From positions 62,001-126,000 of the forward strand of contig JAKJXP020000003.1 in NCBI GenBank assembly GCA_022225965.2: a DNA stretch of 64,000 nucleotides, given 5' to 3'. This document shows positions 43,868 to 55,817 of the stretch, in pieces. The translations under genes were made by a program, and so were the position numbers. How positions within the stretch are numbered: position 1 is the stretch's first letter; each line of letters begins with the position of its first letter. Origin of the DNA: Diatrype stigma (Eukaryota; Ascomycota; Sordariomycetes; Xylariales; Diatrypaceae). Below the pieces are notes generated by a model. That model saw nothing but the letters and a program-made list of their open reading frames with translations. It did not search any database and was not told where the DNA came from.

Positions 43868-46800
43868 GTTGTTGGGTGCCGTCGTCTCATAGATGGAGGG
43901 GGGCCAACTCGTGTGAAATGAAACGATGTTGTCCCTTGCGGCCTGGTCACCTTGTGATCCTAGGCTTTGTGTAGCTTGTGTATATTCCGGTTGCCCGTGC
44001 TTCACCTTATTGGCGCTGTTGAAGATTCTATCCACAAGATCCTACAGGAAAATAAGTGCTTACCTTCTTGGTAGTTGTAGGAGAGTTACATGCAATAAAT
44101 CATGCTCTTACATCGCATCATAGTTGTCTAACTCCCATGCCCGTGTAAGGTGACGGGCGAGTCTCAGCAGGCTTGGGTAAGGTGTATGACGTAGGTACTT
44201 CGTAGTTATCGCCGATAAGTTTTAAGGGATCGGGAATCCCTGCTGATGTTACCGAGATTCCGCCCAGTCTGGCCTGTCAAAACCCTGGTTTCTATCCTTC
44301 AATGTGGGGTATAGAGATAACTATGTAATTGGGTAATTGGGACTTGCCACTTGGTAAAGAGCTGGAGATCTCAGAACTTTCCAACAGCTGTCAGTCATGG
44401 AAGCATACCTGCATATCAATTCCAATCGTGATAACATTTAGAATTGGTGACATTGGATCCAAGAGTGAGTTAAGAGTGAACATGTAGAGCGAGGTCATAC
44501 CTATCCTGTTGTCTTGACGGTGCCATCCCGTGGGATTTAGGTTTACATAAGTCCCCGAAAAAGCAACTAAATCGCAACCTTGGAAATGACATACGCAGTA
44601 CATCCACCCCCCGTCTGAGCTGACAGCCTGCATGTTCCTATCGATACACTCACACGTGGTTGATGGGGCTGAGAGGAAATGAAATCTCGTGATGTTCCGG
44701 ATGTATAGGGAAAGTAACAACATATATCACACACCCCCCTTGTCCACCACAAGCCGTCACATCATGGCGCACCTCTTGGTTGGCTCTACATATACGAGGC
44801 AATAGTGTGATCAATGGCTAGGCAAACAACATCACAGGTTTGGGCGCCTATGGGGGTCGCGGAGGTCGGGTGCAAAAGCAGTATGCAGCTAAAATCCGCA
44901 GGATGAACTCAGTTATGCGTACTGCAACAGGCCGAGGGCTACAGTATACGAAATATACCTAGGCTGCTAGGTAAGCAGTACGTCACGCCAGCCTTGCGTT
45001 AATGAACTTTCAGCTGATAGTTCTGTATATTCCGTGGTGCTCAGGGGCATTATAGTTCCCGCCATCCTAGCCATTGCATGGCTACCTAACTCTGTACATG
45101 GGACGATGGCTTGGTCGAAAGCCAAAAAGGGCTTCTATTAAACACAGGAAGAAGCTTGAACGTACTGGGATTCCAATTCGAGGTGAAGCCAGAGAGCGGC
45201 CGTGTCGATAGATAAAAGCATAATATACACCTTAGGTACCCAATAGATACCATCACATGCTTACGTACCCACTGCCAGATATATGATCCTACGAAGCCTA
45301 CGAAGCAGGGAGGTGGAGGTGCGTTCTGCTTGTCTGTTTAGGGGCAATGCCATCAGTTGCAGCCATTGGCTGGCGATGAAGGTCGGGGAATCTGTCAAAT
45401 TGTTGTCCCAGTTATTAGTGTACTAGGCCATCCCATCACAACTGTTAGGATCGCAAGTCAATTATGTAATTGGTAAGAAGGAACAAGTCTACACGTCTAT
45501 TACTAGCATTATAGCCTGGGTATATATATATATCTGTTGCCTATGATCATTCCTACGGTAACTGACTTGCAGTTTGAGCGTTTCCCAAAGTAAGTTTAGT
45601 CATTATTAGCTGCAAGTTTGACAATACCATCTACCTACACTGCTATCTCGAAGTACTGCGAATTGATGCGCATGTAGTAGTTATTGCTCAGATCTAACAA
45701 CATGCCAATTGGTAAGTCTGAAGTTCGAGATAAATCATTTCGCGGCCAAGACTAGGTACAAACGGTACATCCTGATTGGCCACGTCTGGTTCGTGATAAG
45801 CCAACATACCCCTGAACTAACAAGGGCCTTCTGACAGAGAATTTTGCTTATTAACGAGCCCTATATCTAACTGAGAGCCTTATATTTCGCCTACCAGGTA
45901 GTCAGGTAGGGAAGCCAATTAGTTAGGGGCCAATGCAGCTGTACGTACATGTGTGTACCTTGCAACACTAATGTACGGTTGCTGAGGTTTCCAAATCGGA
46001 GCTGCACATGCATGCAGATGCAGCTGCTGGATCGAACCATTTAATCCCTAGCCATATATTCCTGATCGATTGTTGGTCAAACTATACCAGGTTGTGATTT
46101 TATTTTTTGAGCATATGTATGCCCTCCCTTATGCTGACAAAACTACTTCTAGAAGTACAATCTGACAACTAGTCTACCTAGGTAAATTGCTAGATTACTA
46201 ACTAAAAAGATCCGGCAAAGAGAAAACGGGCTAGCCAACCAGTAACATGTCCTGCTAATATAACGTGCTAGTCATGGCAACCTGGAAGAACTCAAGGAAC
46301 CAGGACTCAAGGAGTGTTCCTAACCCGAACAAAGACTGGGTCAGTGTAACATAATTTTGGAGCGCTGGCCAATTTGGTGTGGCCAGACACCCAGCAGGTG
46401 ACCCAGATAGCAGGTAGGTACAATCAATACCACGTAGTACATACATACATACGTATGTTTGTAACTGCCATACCTAGTACCTGTGGCCTGTAGGTCGCAG
46501 ACAAGCAGAGAACTGCAGGAACCATCCAACCTGGGGACCATTCACTGACAAGATTCACTGAGACACTGAGGCCATTGACCATTCAGCTGCCATTCAAGCC
46601 CCTCTGCCCCTGTACCCTCAAGTTTCCAGGAATCTCTGCCTGCCCTGCCTGCCCTGCCTGCCCTGCTTGCAGGATCAGGTGCAGTAGCAGATCATCTTCT
46701 CTGCCGCTCACTGGTCGTTGCCCTGCCGCCCACTAGCAGTATGTAACTATCTCCCTGTCAATACCACCTGCTCCTTTCTTTACTCCACATCTTCGCATAC

Positions 46801-47459
46801 ATACCCGCCCTTAGAGAAGGAGAAGACGAAGAAGAAGAGGCGGCAGCGGCAGCAGCAGCAGAGTCCCGGAGATACCAACACATCAGCGCACCGGCTCGCC
46901 AGCACCTCAATACATCTATGATCCATGGATATATACACATACAGACATACAGACATGCAAACATACAACCATACAACCATACACACGTAATACAGATGAG
47001 TCGTAGAGGAGCGACGAGTGAGACATACTGCGGTGTAGAGCGACTTGGAGCACCACAGAGCGAGACAGAAAAGGCAATTCACCGGCACCGGCGCCTAACA
47101 ATCCAATAATCTCTGCATCTCTGCACTTCAGCACCTCGGCATCTGCATCTCTGCACGCACATCTCTTGTCCTGACCTGCCCGACCTGCCCGACCTTCCCG
47201 ACTCTTCCTGCATCGGGCGGATGAGATACCTAAGACATACCCAAGAGATACCCAAGAGATACCCAAGAGATACCCAAGAGATACCCAAGAGATACCCAAG
47301 AGATACCCAAGAGATACTTACACAGGAGCCGTCGGGATACGAAGTAGACCAGACGCAATTAGCCAAAATTAGCTAACCGCCTCCCCGAACCATCAAATAC
47401 ACCCCTACTCCTTCTCTTTTGCGCCTACTTCTCACTCCCTGCATCTGCCCGCGTCTGCT
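43868..47459. other. 3.6-kb spacer with an 11-bp minisatellite; no gene found
   Basis: This is a divergent spacer between the desaturase-like gene (-) and the hydrolase gene (+). Frames up to 127 codons on both strands show no motif, and those near 47,000-47,300 are repeat artefacts. The last kilobase is CT-rich with a short Gln/Arg-coding-like GCAGCAG patch (46,840) and the 11-bp array at 47,224-47,317. Confidence 0.6.
47224..47317 (+). repeat. 11-bp tandem minisatellite, unit AGATACCCAAG
   Basis: Eight full units are followed by a partial one. The first two units carry single changes (AGATACCTAAG, ACATACCCAAG) and six are identical. It lies 143-236 bp upstream of the hydrolase ATG, so it is in the promoter or 5' UTR. 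The high identity of the inner units points to recent expansion. Confidence 0.9.
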
Positions 47460-50160
47460 ATGGATTCCATTGCCGATGCAGCCCCCCCTATTCCCCGTCA
47501 GTCCCGTCAGCGAAAGGGTGTCAATCCTTCACTGCACTTGCGCATCGACCGCGCCACAGAGAGTAGCAGCAACAGTGACCACGTGAACATCCCTCCCGCC
47601 TCGCCGGAGATCATCTCGTCCTTGATTACTAGTCTGGACGTCATCTCGAAACGGGCATCCAACCATTTCGAGAACCAGAGTCTATCCGTTCCCAGCTCTC
47701 GAGGTAGTTCACCGGGGCAGGGAAGCTTTGGTATCGAGTACAGTACCTTCTCCCAACACACACTCGACCGACTCCAGGAGGAAGAGGTTGATCTCAATGA
47801 ACTTGCTGCCTGTCCTCCTACGATCCGAACATCGAAGCCTCCTTCTGGCTTCTCTCCCCTCACCGCTTCCAAAGCGCCGAAATCCCCTCGCGACGCCGCA
47901 AGCAGCTTGAAATCCTTCTTGCGCAGTGCCTCCCGGCCCTCCTCGAGGAGTTCGGCGTCATCGTCCCATGATGATGCGAATAGCATCGGAAACCTGTCAA
48001 TCGAACGTAGCAATTTGGCCCCGGCCCCGGAACTAATCAGGCGACGATCTAGCGACAGCTGGGGGAAAAAGCAAGCGAGGAGCCAAAAGGGGCTGATGTA
48101 CATGAACTCGAAGGAAAGGCTACGTGCTACCGAGGCGGAGAGGAAGCGCCTCAGCGGTGGTACAACTGGCGGGGCAGCATCTACCTGGGCAGATTCTCTG
48201 CTTGTCGATACGCCAATTGACGAAGAGGGCCTGCCAATGAACCAGTATACGTCGGATATGAGTCCGTCTAGCGACCCCGGCAGCTTTCCTGCCTCCATCC
48301 CAACTCGGGAATCCTCTCTACATAAGACCGGCCCTCATGCAAAGAGATCCTCCCATCGATCATCGCGTACGAGACGAGAAAACGATATGATTCTCGAAAC
48401 CGACGAGGGCAGTCGAGCCCGCGAGCCAACCGTCTCGAAAAAACGACAGTCGAGTCGAGCTAAATCCGAAGCGGACACGAAACAAAGGAAAGAGGATATC
48501 CTGAACGCGGAAATACCGAATTTTTCTAAGCCAAATGCGTCGGGCAGGGCGCGCCACCACGATAACCGCTATTCGAGAGACGTTGCCCCCCAACCGCTTG
48601 ACCCAATCGATGATGGCGCTCCATTTCCGTCCATCTACTCGAGTAGAAGGAGAACCGCCCAGGGTGCCGATCATACGAAGTCCGGTCGCACGACACCCGA
48701 TCCCGTCGACAGCATCCGGCCTAAGCGAAGCAATTCCAGGCTCAAGCGCTTGTCAACTGGTGTGAAGAGTCCGGAACCCATAGAGAGGAAGAAGGAATCG
48801 CCTACCTTCGAACCCATGGTTGGGTATGAGCGGCCCGGCAGTGCTGACTCCGTCGATGATGCGGTCGGGTCTTATCTATGTTCCCCCAGATTATCGCAGA
48901 AGATCCGGCACCCGCAAACCGGTAGAGTCATCTCGTTCTCGGAGGTTGGGGATGCCGAAGGTTCGGCTGTATTCTGCTGTGTGGGAATGGGTCTAACTCG
49001 ATACATCACTGCCTTTTATGACGAACTAGCATTGACCCTCAAGCTACGACTGATTACTCCAGATAGACCGGGTGTTGGGGATAGTGAGTCTTATACCGAT
49101 GGGACTGCCACGCCCCTCAGTTGGCCCGGTAAGTGCATTGAATATGTCCAATCCCTAGTGAGAACATAGTAGTAGCTAACACTCTCTAGATGATGTTTAT
49201 GCCATTTGCCAGGCCTTGAAAATCACAAAGTTTTCTATCCTAGCACATTCTGCCGGTGCAATTTATGCATTGGCCACAGCGCTCCGGATGCCCCAACATA
49301 TTCGTGGTCGCATCCATCTTCTTGCCCCATGGATCCCTCCATCGCAGATGAACACCTTCGGCACTGCGGCTTCCCCGCCCACGAACGCCATCCCTACGTC
49401 GCAACGGATTCTTAGGGCGTTACCCACCCCTTTCCTCAAGGCTGCTAACAGCTCCTTCATGACAGCAACTAGCAGCTCATTGACAAGTTCATTACCCAAG
49501 GATAAATCACGACGGGCGAAACGGAAGACGGCAGCCAAAGACGGACGGGACATGGCAGCAGCCAATCGTCAAGATATTATGTCTGGGATCGACAAGGAGA
49601 ATTTTGCGCAAGAGGCCCGTGACAAGATACTGGCAGAATATCCCGAGAACATGGACTCGATGCGCGCGAACGCCAGTAACCTCCATGATACACTAGACCC
49701 CAAGCAATCGGCAATTATAGCAGCCGCTACTGATGCCATAGCGGACAAGGAGCGGCAGATGACGTATGATATGCGTCTCACACATGCCATTTGGGACCTA
49801 GCAACCACAGGCGCAAACCCGGCTGTTGATCTACTGGTATGTCTAGAGCGACGTCACACTATCGGATTCCGATATGTCGACATCACACGGCCCGTCGTTA
49901 TCCACCATGGCACACGTGATACGCGCGTCCCCGTCGACAACGCGCGGTGGCTCGGTAAAACGATGCGGCGGTGCGAAGTGAGGGTCCTCGAAGGCGAAGG
50001 GCATGGACTCATGGCCAGTGCCAGTGTCATGGGCGGTGTGCTCATGGAGATCGCCGGTGAGTGGGATGACTGGAACAGAGTGACCAAGGGGAACCGGCAT
50101 GGCGAGAGTGAGAAGGAAAGGGAGAGGGGTAAAAGCAGTGCCCGAGTAGGGGTCAGATGA
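47460..50160 (+). CDS. Alpha/beta-hydrolase with a long disordered N-terminus
   Basis: The exons are 47460-49128 and 49190-50160, giving 879 aa. The 61-nt intron has a GTAAGT donor, AGCTAAC and a CTCTAG acceptor, and it splits an Asp codon. Residues 1 to about 470 are Ser/Arg/Pro-rich and probably disordered. The hydrolase fold then starts (GSAVFCCVGMGLTRYITAFY; LITPDRPGVGDSE). The nucleophile elbow is AHSAG with Ser577. The acid is Asp800 in HGTRDTRVP and the base is His828 in EGEGHGLM, so a complete Ser-Asp-His triad is visible. A lid-like insertion with basic KDKSRRAKRK lies between. Fungi have a conserved family of such proteins, and the substrate is not known. There is no signal peptide. 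The 11-bp minisatellite sits in its upstream region. Confidence 0.83.
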
Positions 50161-52331
50161 GGACAACGAGACGCAAAAAGTACGAAAACCACCAAGCCAT
50201 CCACGCCTGGTCAGTCTTTCGCCTTTTCGATGATTGCACAGCCAGGATAGTCACATCATTTTCGTTTGTGGAATTTTGGATCCCATGGCATGCGGCCGAT
50301 TTGCTTTCACAGCCATCACTTTGACGATGCTTGAACAACACAAGATTCGAACACAGCTTTAATAGGCCGACTTGCGAGGTCGACAGGGATAGGAAACCCA
50401 AGCCTTTTTTCTTTTTCTCTTTGCTTTTGTTATTTGTTTTTCGAGTCGTATATACATATACCCCCGCGCAAAGGAGAAGGAGAGAAGACAGGAAATTACG
50501 ACGTGCCAAGCCGACGACCGTCTCGTCAGCTGGGCAAAATTGCTAATGATAAAAGGGGGCATTGGACATTTAGAGGCAGGCAGGGAGGTTTAGAACTGGA
50601 CTCGGGAGACGGAAAGACAGCACAGCCCGGGTCGACTCTGCTGCTATTATGTCCATGTCTATGCTAGGCTATGCTATATTGATATATACACGCATATCGC
50701 TATAATTGATCTAATCAAGGACAAACGAACATCCTCTGGAGGAAGATAGAGACCAATGAGACTAGATAGCTGTTGGGTAGCTAAGTAGGTAGCTACTTGT
50801 ATAGTTACCGTAATGAAGGCATTGGGTGCGTACAGGTAGTACACACAAGTTATGTATGGAGGGCAAGGGAAAGAGAAGCATATGTCAAAGCGATGATGGA
50901 CCCTAGAGTAGATGAATTATTTTTTATAAATCACTTGTCCCCAACTGCTGGGTATATGGGCATCGGCGGGATGTTCCTATAATTTTACCTAGTACCTGGT
51001 GATATGGCTGGCACAAGGCAAAATACAAAGTCATTGTATCGATCCGTACCTGAGGTCCCGTGTCTGATCCAACAACAGACTCAACTCCCATTTTGTAGAT
51101 GAACCATACCTACTGGTTATTACGATAATAACATAGACGATAAGATAAGGGGCTTAGGGGCTACGAGCTACGGGCTGGACAATAGGGGAACTTCCTATTA
51201 TCAGTGATTGGATACATCTAAATGGCGAGATTTGCTTAGTGCAACGAGCAAGCTGCAGCAGGCTGCAACGGATGAACAAGTTGTAAGGGCAGCGGCAGGT
51301 GGCTAGGGAACTGGAGCAGAAGCCCCAGGTTGATGGAAGTGAATATCTGCAAGTGAATTCCGCAGGGTGTATACAAAAACACTGCTGGGAATTTCTCACA
51401 GATTTCGTCTTCTGCCATTGCAGCTTTCCTTCCCTTGTTTTCTCCATATAATTCCTCTCTCACGTGGGACCCTTCTCTAGACTCTTGCTACGTATAAACC
51501 ATACTATTTACCTGTATCGGATCCTCCCTTTCGGCTGGTCCGTATTTACGTCTATGTAGGCAGTGACTTGTCGTGATAGTACCTTCTTGTACTCCTTGTC
51601 TTTGTGGTTCCTCTCTGCAACCTATATGTATCATCTAGGTGACAGAACTATGATCCTGTTGAAAGCGTAGGTAGAGCAGCCAAACCGCTAGACCTTGTCA
51701 GTTGGCTGTAGCTTCACGAACGTTCACCATATACGTATGTATATCTACAGTACCCAAGTCCAGGCATGTGTCAAAGATAAGGACTTGGACAGTTTCTCTG
51801 GTTATGACGTCCGCATTCATCACCCATTGTAACGGGGCGGGTTATGGGGGAAAGTGTTTATTTCACACAATAGGTATCTCCAAAATTCACTTCTGAGCCA
51901 CATACATCTCGGTATTAGTCGGATTACCAGGCCTACTTAGGAAGTGAATACGACAGGTGCTGTGATGTCGTTTGATCTCCGTGGCCGCAACTAATACCGT
52001 CTCCATCCCGCATGGGAGGCTCTACTTGAATAATACTTGAATAAGCAGTCGACGGCTAGGCAACTGTGGGTTCAGGGCTTTCCAGTGGTTCCTCGGCGAC
52101 CCTATCGCACGTACTGATTGCAGTCGACTAATGGTGGTAGGTAGGTAGGTTGCTGGCTAGGTATCTTTCTTAAAACCGTCGTCCGCAGACAACCCGACTT
52201 TCCTCTTCCTTCCTTCGCCGACGTTTTTCATCAACCAGATTCCCTCGGTTGATTCATCTTTCTCCGGCGGTACCGAAGTCACACTTCAATCAATACCTCG
52301 CAAGTGCCTACCGGAATTCACCATCGTCACC
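50161..52331. other. 2.2-kb spacer; no gene found
   Basis: It holds the hydrolase 3' UTR and, at the right end, a CT-rich leader of the next gene (about 52,190-52,330, with TTTCCTCTTCCTTCC). Frames up to 118 codons show no motif. No RNA gene was recognised. Confidence 0.6.
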
Positions 52332-54092
52332 ATGTCGTCCAACAACAGGGCCCGGTACGGGGAGCCACAGCAGCCCCCCAACGTGATGACGGGTGAAGAA
52401 CAACGCCTGTTGTCTCAAATGTGGTTCTTCTTTCGGGAGGAGGAGCCTGGTGTAAGTCTACCGTCCCTCAGTTTATGACAAGCCCATCACCTGCTATCCG
52501 GCCATTTTGCCTGCCTGCCTACCTTCCCCATTTACCCATCTTGGTAGGCTGTTTACATGCTGCCGTAGATGGCCGACGAGCCTACCCTGACTCCGCAACT
52601 ATCCCTTCATTTACTCCTTCACCACCACAATTTCTTCCTGCTCCACCCCGCTCCCTTGATCAACCCAAAGCTACTTATGTCCTTATTTCGTGGGTGATAC
52701 TGTTGGTACCTTTACTAACCGATCTCCGTGGCGTCCTAGTATGCACATACTGCTTTCTTCCTTGATCTTGCTGCTTTCGCGACGTACTGGCAGAGCAGGA
52801 ACCGGTGCAACATCCAAGAAGTCTGGAGCCAGCTCGAGGACAGGATGGCTTCCCCTGTGAATCTTCCACTCGGGCTATTTTCCAGTGGGTGCTACTTCAG
52901 AACGTCTTATACCGGTCCAGGTGCCCCAGGCCGAGTCGTCTCTCTGAATGCTCAGACCGCCTCTTTGAATGCTCAGGTCGCCTCTCTGAATGCTCAGGTC
53001 GCCTTTCTGACTGCTCAGGTCGCCTCTTTGCCTGCCCAGGTCCCCGCTTTGAATGCTCAGGTCGCCTTTCTGAGTACTCAGGTCGCCTCTTTGAATGCTC
53101 AGGTCGCCTCTCTGTCTAACCAAGTCGGCTTTCTGAATGCTCAGGCCGCCTCTCTGTATGGCCAGGTCGGCGTTCTGTCTGGCCAGGCCGCCTCTCTGTC
53201 CAAACAGGCCGCTTCTATGTACGGTCCCGCTGCCCCTGCACACCGTACCATGCACAATTTTGCCGCCTCTTTGCCCGCCCGAGAAGCCCCTGTACCCGGT
53301 CCCATCAACAATATTGTCGCCTCTATGCCCGCCCGAGCCGCTCCTGTATACGGTCCCGTCAACAATATTGCCGCTTCTATGCCCGCCCGAGCCGCTCCTG
53401 TATACGGTCCCGTCAACAATATTGCCGCTTCTATGCCCGCCCAGGCCGCCCCAGCTTCCGCTCCAGTCGCCTCTATGCCCGTCCCCGCCGAGTCCAATGG
53501 CAATCGCGTCGCCTTTGATGCCGATCCGGTCACCTCTGTTCCCGCTCAAGCCGCCCCCGCGCTAGCCATCTCTGTGTCTGCTCCCGGTCCCGGTCCCGTT
53601 CCAGTTCCTGCCGCCGTTCCGGTCGCCTCTGTTCCTCCTCAAGCCGCCTCTGCGCCAGCCGTCTCTGATTCCGCTCCCGGTCCCGGTCCCGTTCCAGTTC
53701 CTGCCGCCGTTCCGGTCGCCTCTGTTCCTCCTCAAGCCGCCTCTGCGCCAGCCGTCTCTGATTCCGCTCCCGGTCCCGGTCCCGTTCCAGCTGCCACCCC
53801 TGCCACCCCTGTCACCCCCGCCAAAGGCCTGTTCGCTCCGCCTAAGCCACAGGATGAGGTGGATGCCGCGGCTGCTCAAAAGCGCACCGCCGACGCGATC
53901 TCTGGAGACACTAGCGAGAGCGACGAGGTCTCGGCCCCGGCGCCGACCCAGGACCCGACCCCGGCCAAGAAGAGAAAGTCGCTCCCTGGCTGGGGCACCC
54001 CCTTGCCGGAGCGCGCGCAGAACCGGCTGCCGCTGCTCGACCGCAAGACGAGAGCCCAGACTCGCCCGCGAGGAGGTTGTCTCGACGATTGA
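52332..54092 (+). CDS. Repeat-built heptad and Pro/Ala/Val-rich protein, function unknown
   Basis: The exons are 52332-52451 and 52740-54092, giving 490 aa. The 288-nt intron has donor GTAAGT, a perfect TACTAAC branch site (52713-52719) and a CCTAG acceptor, phase 0. The N-terminal part (about 15-85: MTGEEQRLLSQMWFFFREEE, YWQSRNRCNIQEVWSQLEDR) looks like a small unique domain. Next come about 12 heptads of the SLNAQVA type (about 108-195), a likely amphipathic helix or coiled coil. Then three 18-aa repeats (VYGPVNNIAASMPARAAP), then nearly three 31-aa Pro/Ala/Val-rich repeats. The C-terminus has a basic PAKKRKSLPGWG patch that could be a nuclear signal. There is no signal peptide. The repeats are near-identical at DNA level (21-, 54- and 93-bp periods), so copy number probably varies between strains. 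I do not recognise the family. Confidence 0.7.
52452..52739 (+). other. 288-nt intron with canonical TACTAAC branch point
   Basis: The intron begins GTAAGT and ends GTCCTAG, with TACTAACC 20 bp before the acceptor. It is long for this window (others are mostly 54-130 nt) and is needed to join the N-terminal 40 codons to the repeat exon in phase 0. Confidence 0.7.
52940..53215 (+). repeat. 21-bp coding repeats (heptad units)
   Basis: Units such as CTGAATGCTCAGGTCGCCTC recur about 12 times, coding SLNAQVA-type heptads. Variation is mostly at the Leu-flanking and third positions. Because 21 is a multiple of 3, other frames on both strands also stay open. Confidence 0.9.
53282..53445 (+). repeat. 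54-bp coding tandem repeat (18-aa unit), three copies
   Basis: The block beginning CCCGTCAACAATATTGCCGC recurs at about 53,300, 53,354 and 53,408 with few changes (the first copy has CCCATC and GTCGCC). It codes GPVNNIAASMPARAAPVY. Confidence 0.9.
53530..53800 (+). repeat. 93-bp coding tandem repeat (31-aa unit), nearly three copies
   Basis: GCTCCCGGTCCCGGTCCCGT starts at 53,580, 53,673 and 53,766, exactly 93 bp apart. The middle parts are almost identical and the last copy is shortened after CCAGCT. It codes a Pro/Ala/Val-rich unit with PVASVPPQAAS. Confidence 0.92.
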
Positions 54093-55817
54093 GGGGACGG
54101 ACGCCGAAACCCCGTGATTTTGGCAGATTTCCCAACTCTGCATCCAGTCGCTACGCTATCGGTGTGATTGACTTGGTCATGGTTGGATGGATGCCACACA
54201 GGTCGGCGTTGCTCGTTTCTCAGGGTTATACAAGGACAAGTTAATCGCTGCAAGTTTCCGTTTCTTCTAGGGCGGATGGCTTGTTCACTTTTTCGTTGGG
54301 GTTATGGATCATGATGGACGCACATGCGACGTGCTTTGGTAATGAGATCCGGTAATGAGATCCCCATAGTCACTATTATAGTGCCCGTAGTGGAGGAATA
54401 CAGAAAATGCATCGTGTTTTCCACCTACCTGACCTATGGCTTATAAGTACCAAAACGATAACCGACTGTGATGAAGACGGCTATTAACACCGCTGGGTAC
54501 CTATCTTACAACCTTGATTATGGGCCCAGCATGGACACTGCCTATCCGTAGTTTGTAATCACTCGTAACTATGCGTAAATGACGACCCTGCAATAGCCAT
54601 TGTTACCTGCGAGCCTCGAGGTCGTTTTTGTCTGTAAAAGATTGGTGCTCAATAGGCGAAAATACAACATGAATTAGATCCATATGAAGCCATAGCTCTC
54701 AGCTGCGGGCCTTGCTTTTGCCTTTGGCTCTTCCAACCATGGTGACCAGGGGATTCTTCGAGCGTAGCTGGTCTCTACAATATCCGCAGAGCCAGCAGAA
54801 TACGGTCGGTACCTATACCTTGTTTTTATGTGTAAGTCCGCCGTCTCGGAGGGTGTCCACACGCACATTCGTTTCTATTGGGGAACCGGCTCCGTAATAT
54901 ACCAGCTCTTGGCATGGTTTGCCTCAGAGAGTATAGTGTACGATGTGTATAACAATTTGGGGATCCCCAGCCTTATGCACTTTACCCTGGTCCGCCAAGA
55001 TCGAATGGTGGGACTTTCGGGAACTCGTCTTGTCTTCCGTTCCACTTCAGACTACCTTCAGACCGAGGAAAGACTTGACAAAAGAGGTTATAGCCTTGAA
55101 GAGTCAAGTTGGCTGGCTGACTTCTTGGTAGCACATGCCACACCGAATGCTGGAGACGTTGCTAACTAGACAACATCACGGTGTGCAGTACGCCGTTCTA
55201 CTCCCATATTCAAGGGCATCTTCTAACACTATGCCTCGGCATGCCGCATCGCCAATATCATGTTCACTTCCGAGAAACATTCTCCAATTCATCTGCCAAG
55301 ACTGGTCAGCGACCAGGGCTCCCCCTTGCCCCCCACACGATTTATTTACCCCTCAGATGGTACCTTGTCGATCTGCATATCTGCTATAGCTGGGCTCCCA
55401 GATATATCACGATACGAAGTCCCCAGCAGCATAATCGCTCCAATCACCGGCTGAACCTGAAGATCTAAAGCCTGGTTGCCCAGTATTCTCCATTTTGCCT
55501 CTGCAGGACTCGATCTGAAATGACCCGGGAGCCGAGAGAATATAACGACTGCATATTATTCCGGGGCTTGCCTTACGTCAATGGCAAATGCCCTTGCCGC
55601 TCGATGCCCTGCAATGGCCACGCCCGTCATGGTATTACACGGCGCCGTGGTTGTTTACGGGCTAGACCGCATGTCAGGGTAAAAAGCCGGTTTCTATGTG
55701 ACCGTAGCAGGCTCTAACTTTAAATAAGTAACGACCTCCCACCTAGACCTTCGAGCAACAAGCTCACCATCTTAGCTGTAGATATGCTTACCGCATCTCA
55801 GTGAGTGAAGAGAAAAC
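54093..55817. other. 1.7-kb spacer; no gene found
   Basis: Frames up to 125 codons show no motif. The stretch holds the 3' UTR of the repeat gene and the promoter of the GH2 gene. A GGTAATGAGATCC direct repeat occurs twice near 54,340-54,362. Confidence 0.55.

Noticed and set aside
42938..43921. 327-codon plus-strand frame opposite the desaturase-like gene
   Set aside because: It is a shadow of the GC-rich minus-strand gene. The Arg/Gly/Glu composition has no domain, whereas the other strand has membrane helices and His boxes.
43868..44035. 56-codon N-terminal extension of the desaturase-like protein
   Set aside because: The extension has no ATG and no hydrophobic or conserved character. 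The ATG at 43,867 opens directly into the first membrane segment.
47224..47317. Possible CRISPR array
   Set aside because: The 11-bp units are directly adjacent with no spacers, in a eukaryotic genome; it is a minisatellite.
46916..47366. Frames coding LGISWVSLGYL repeats on the minus strand
   Set aside because: They are translations of the 11-bp minisatellite; no start or family support.
52875..53549. 224-codon minus-strand and 104-142-codon plus-strand alternative frames over the heptad repeats
   Set aside because: Repeat periods are multiples of three, so a stop-free unit keeps every frame open. Only one frame joins the upstream exon and gives a sensible start and end.
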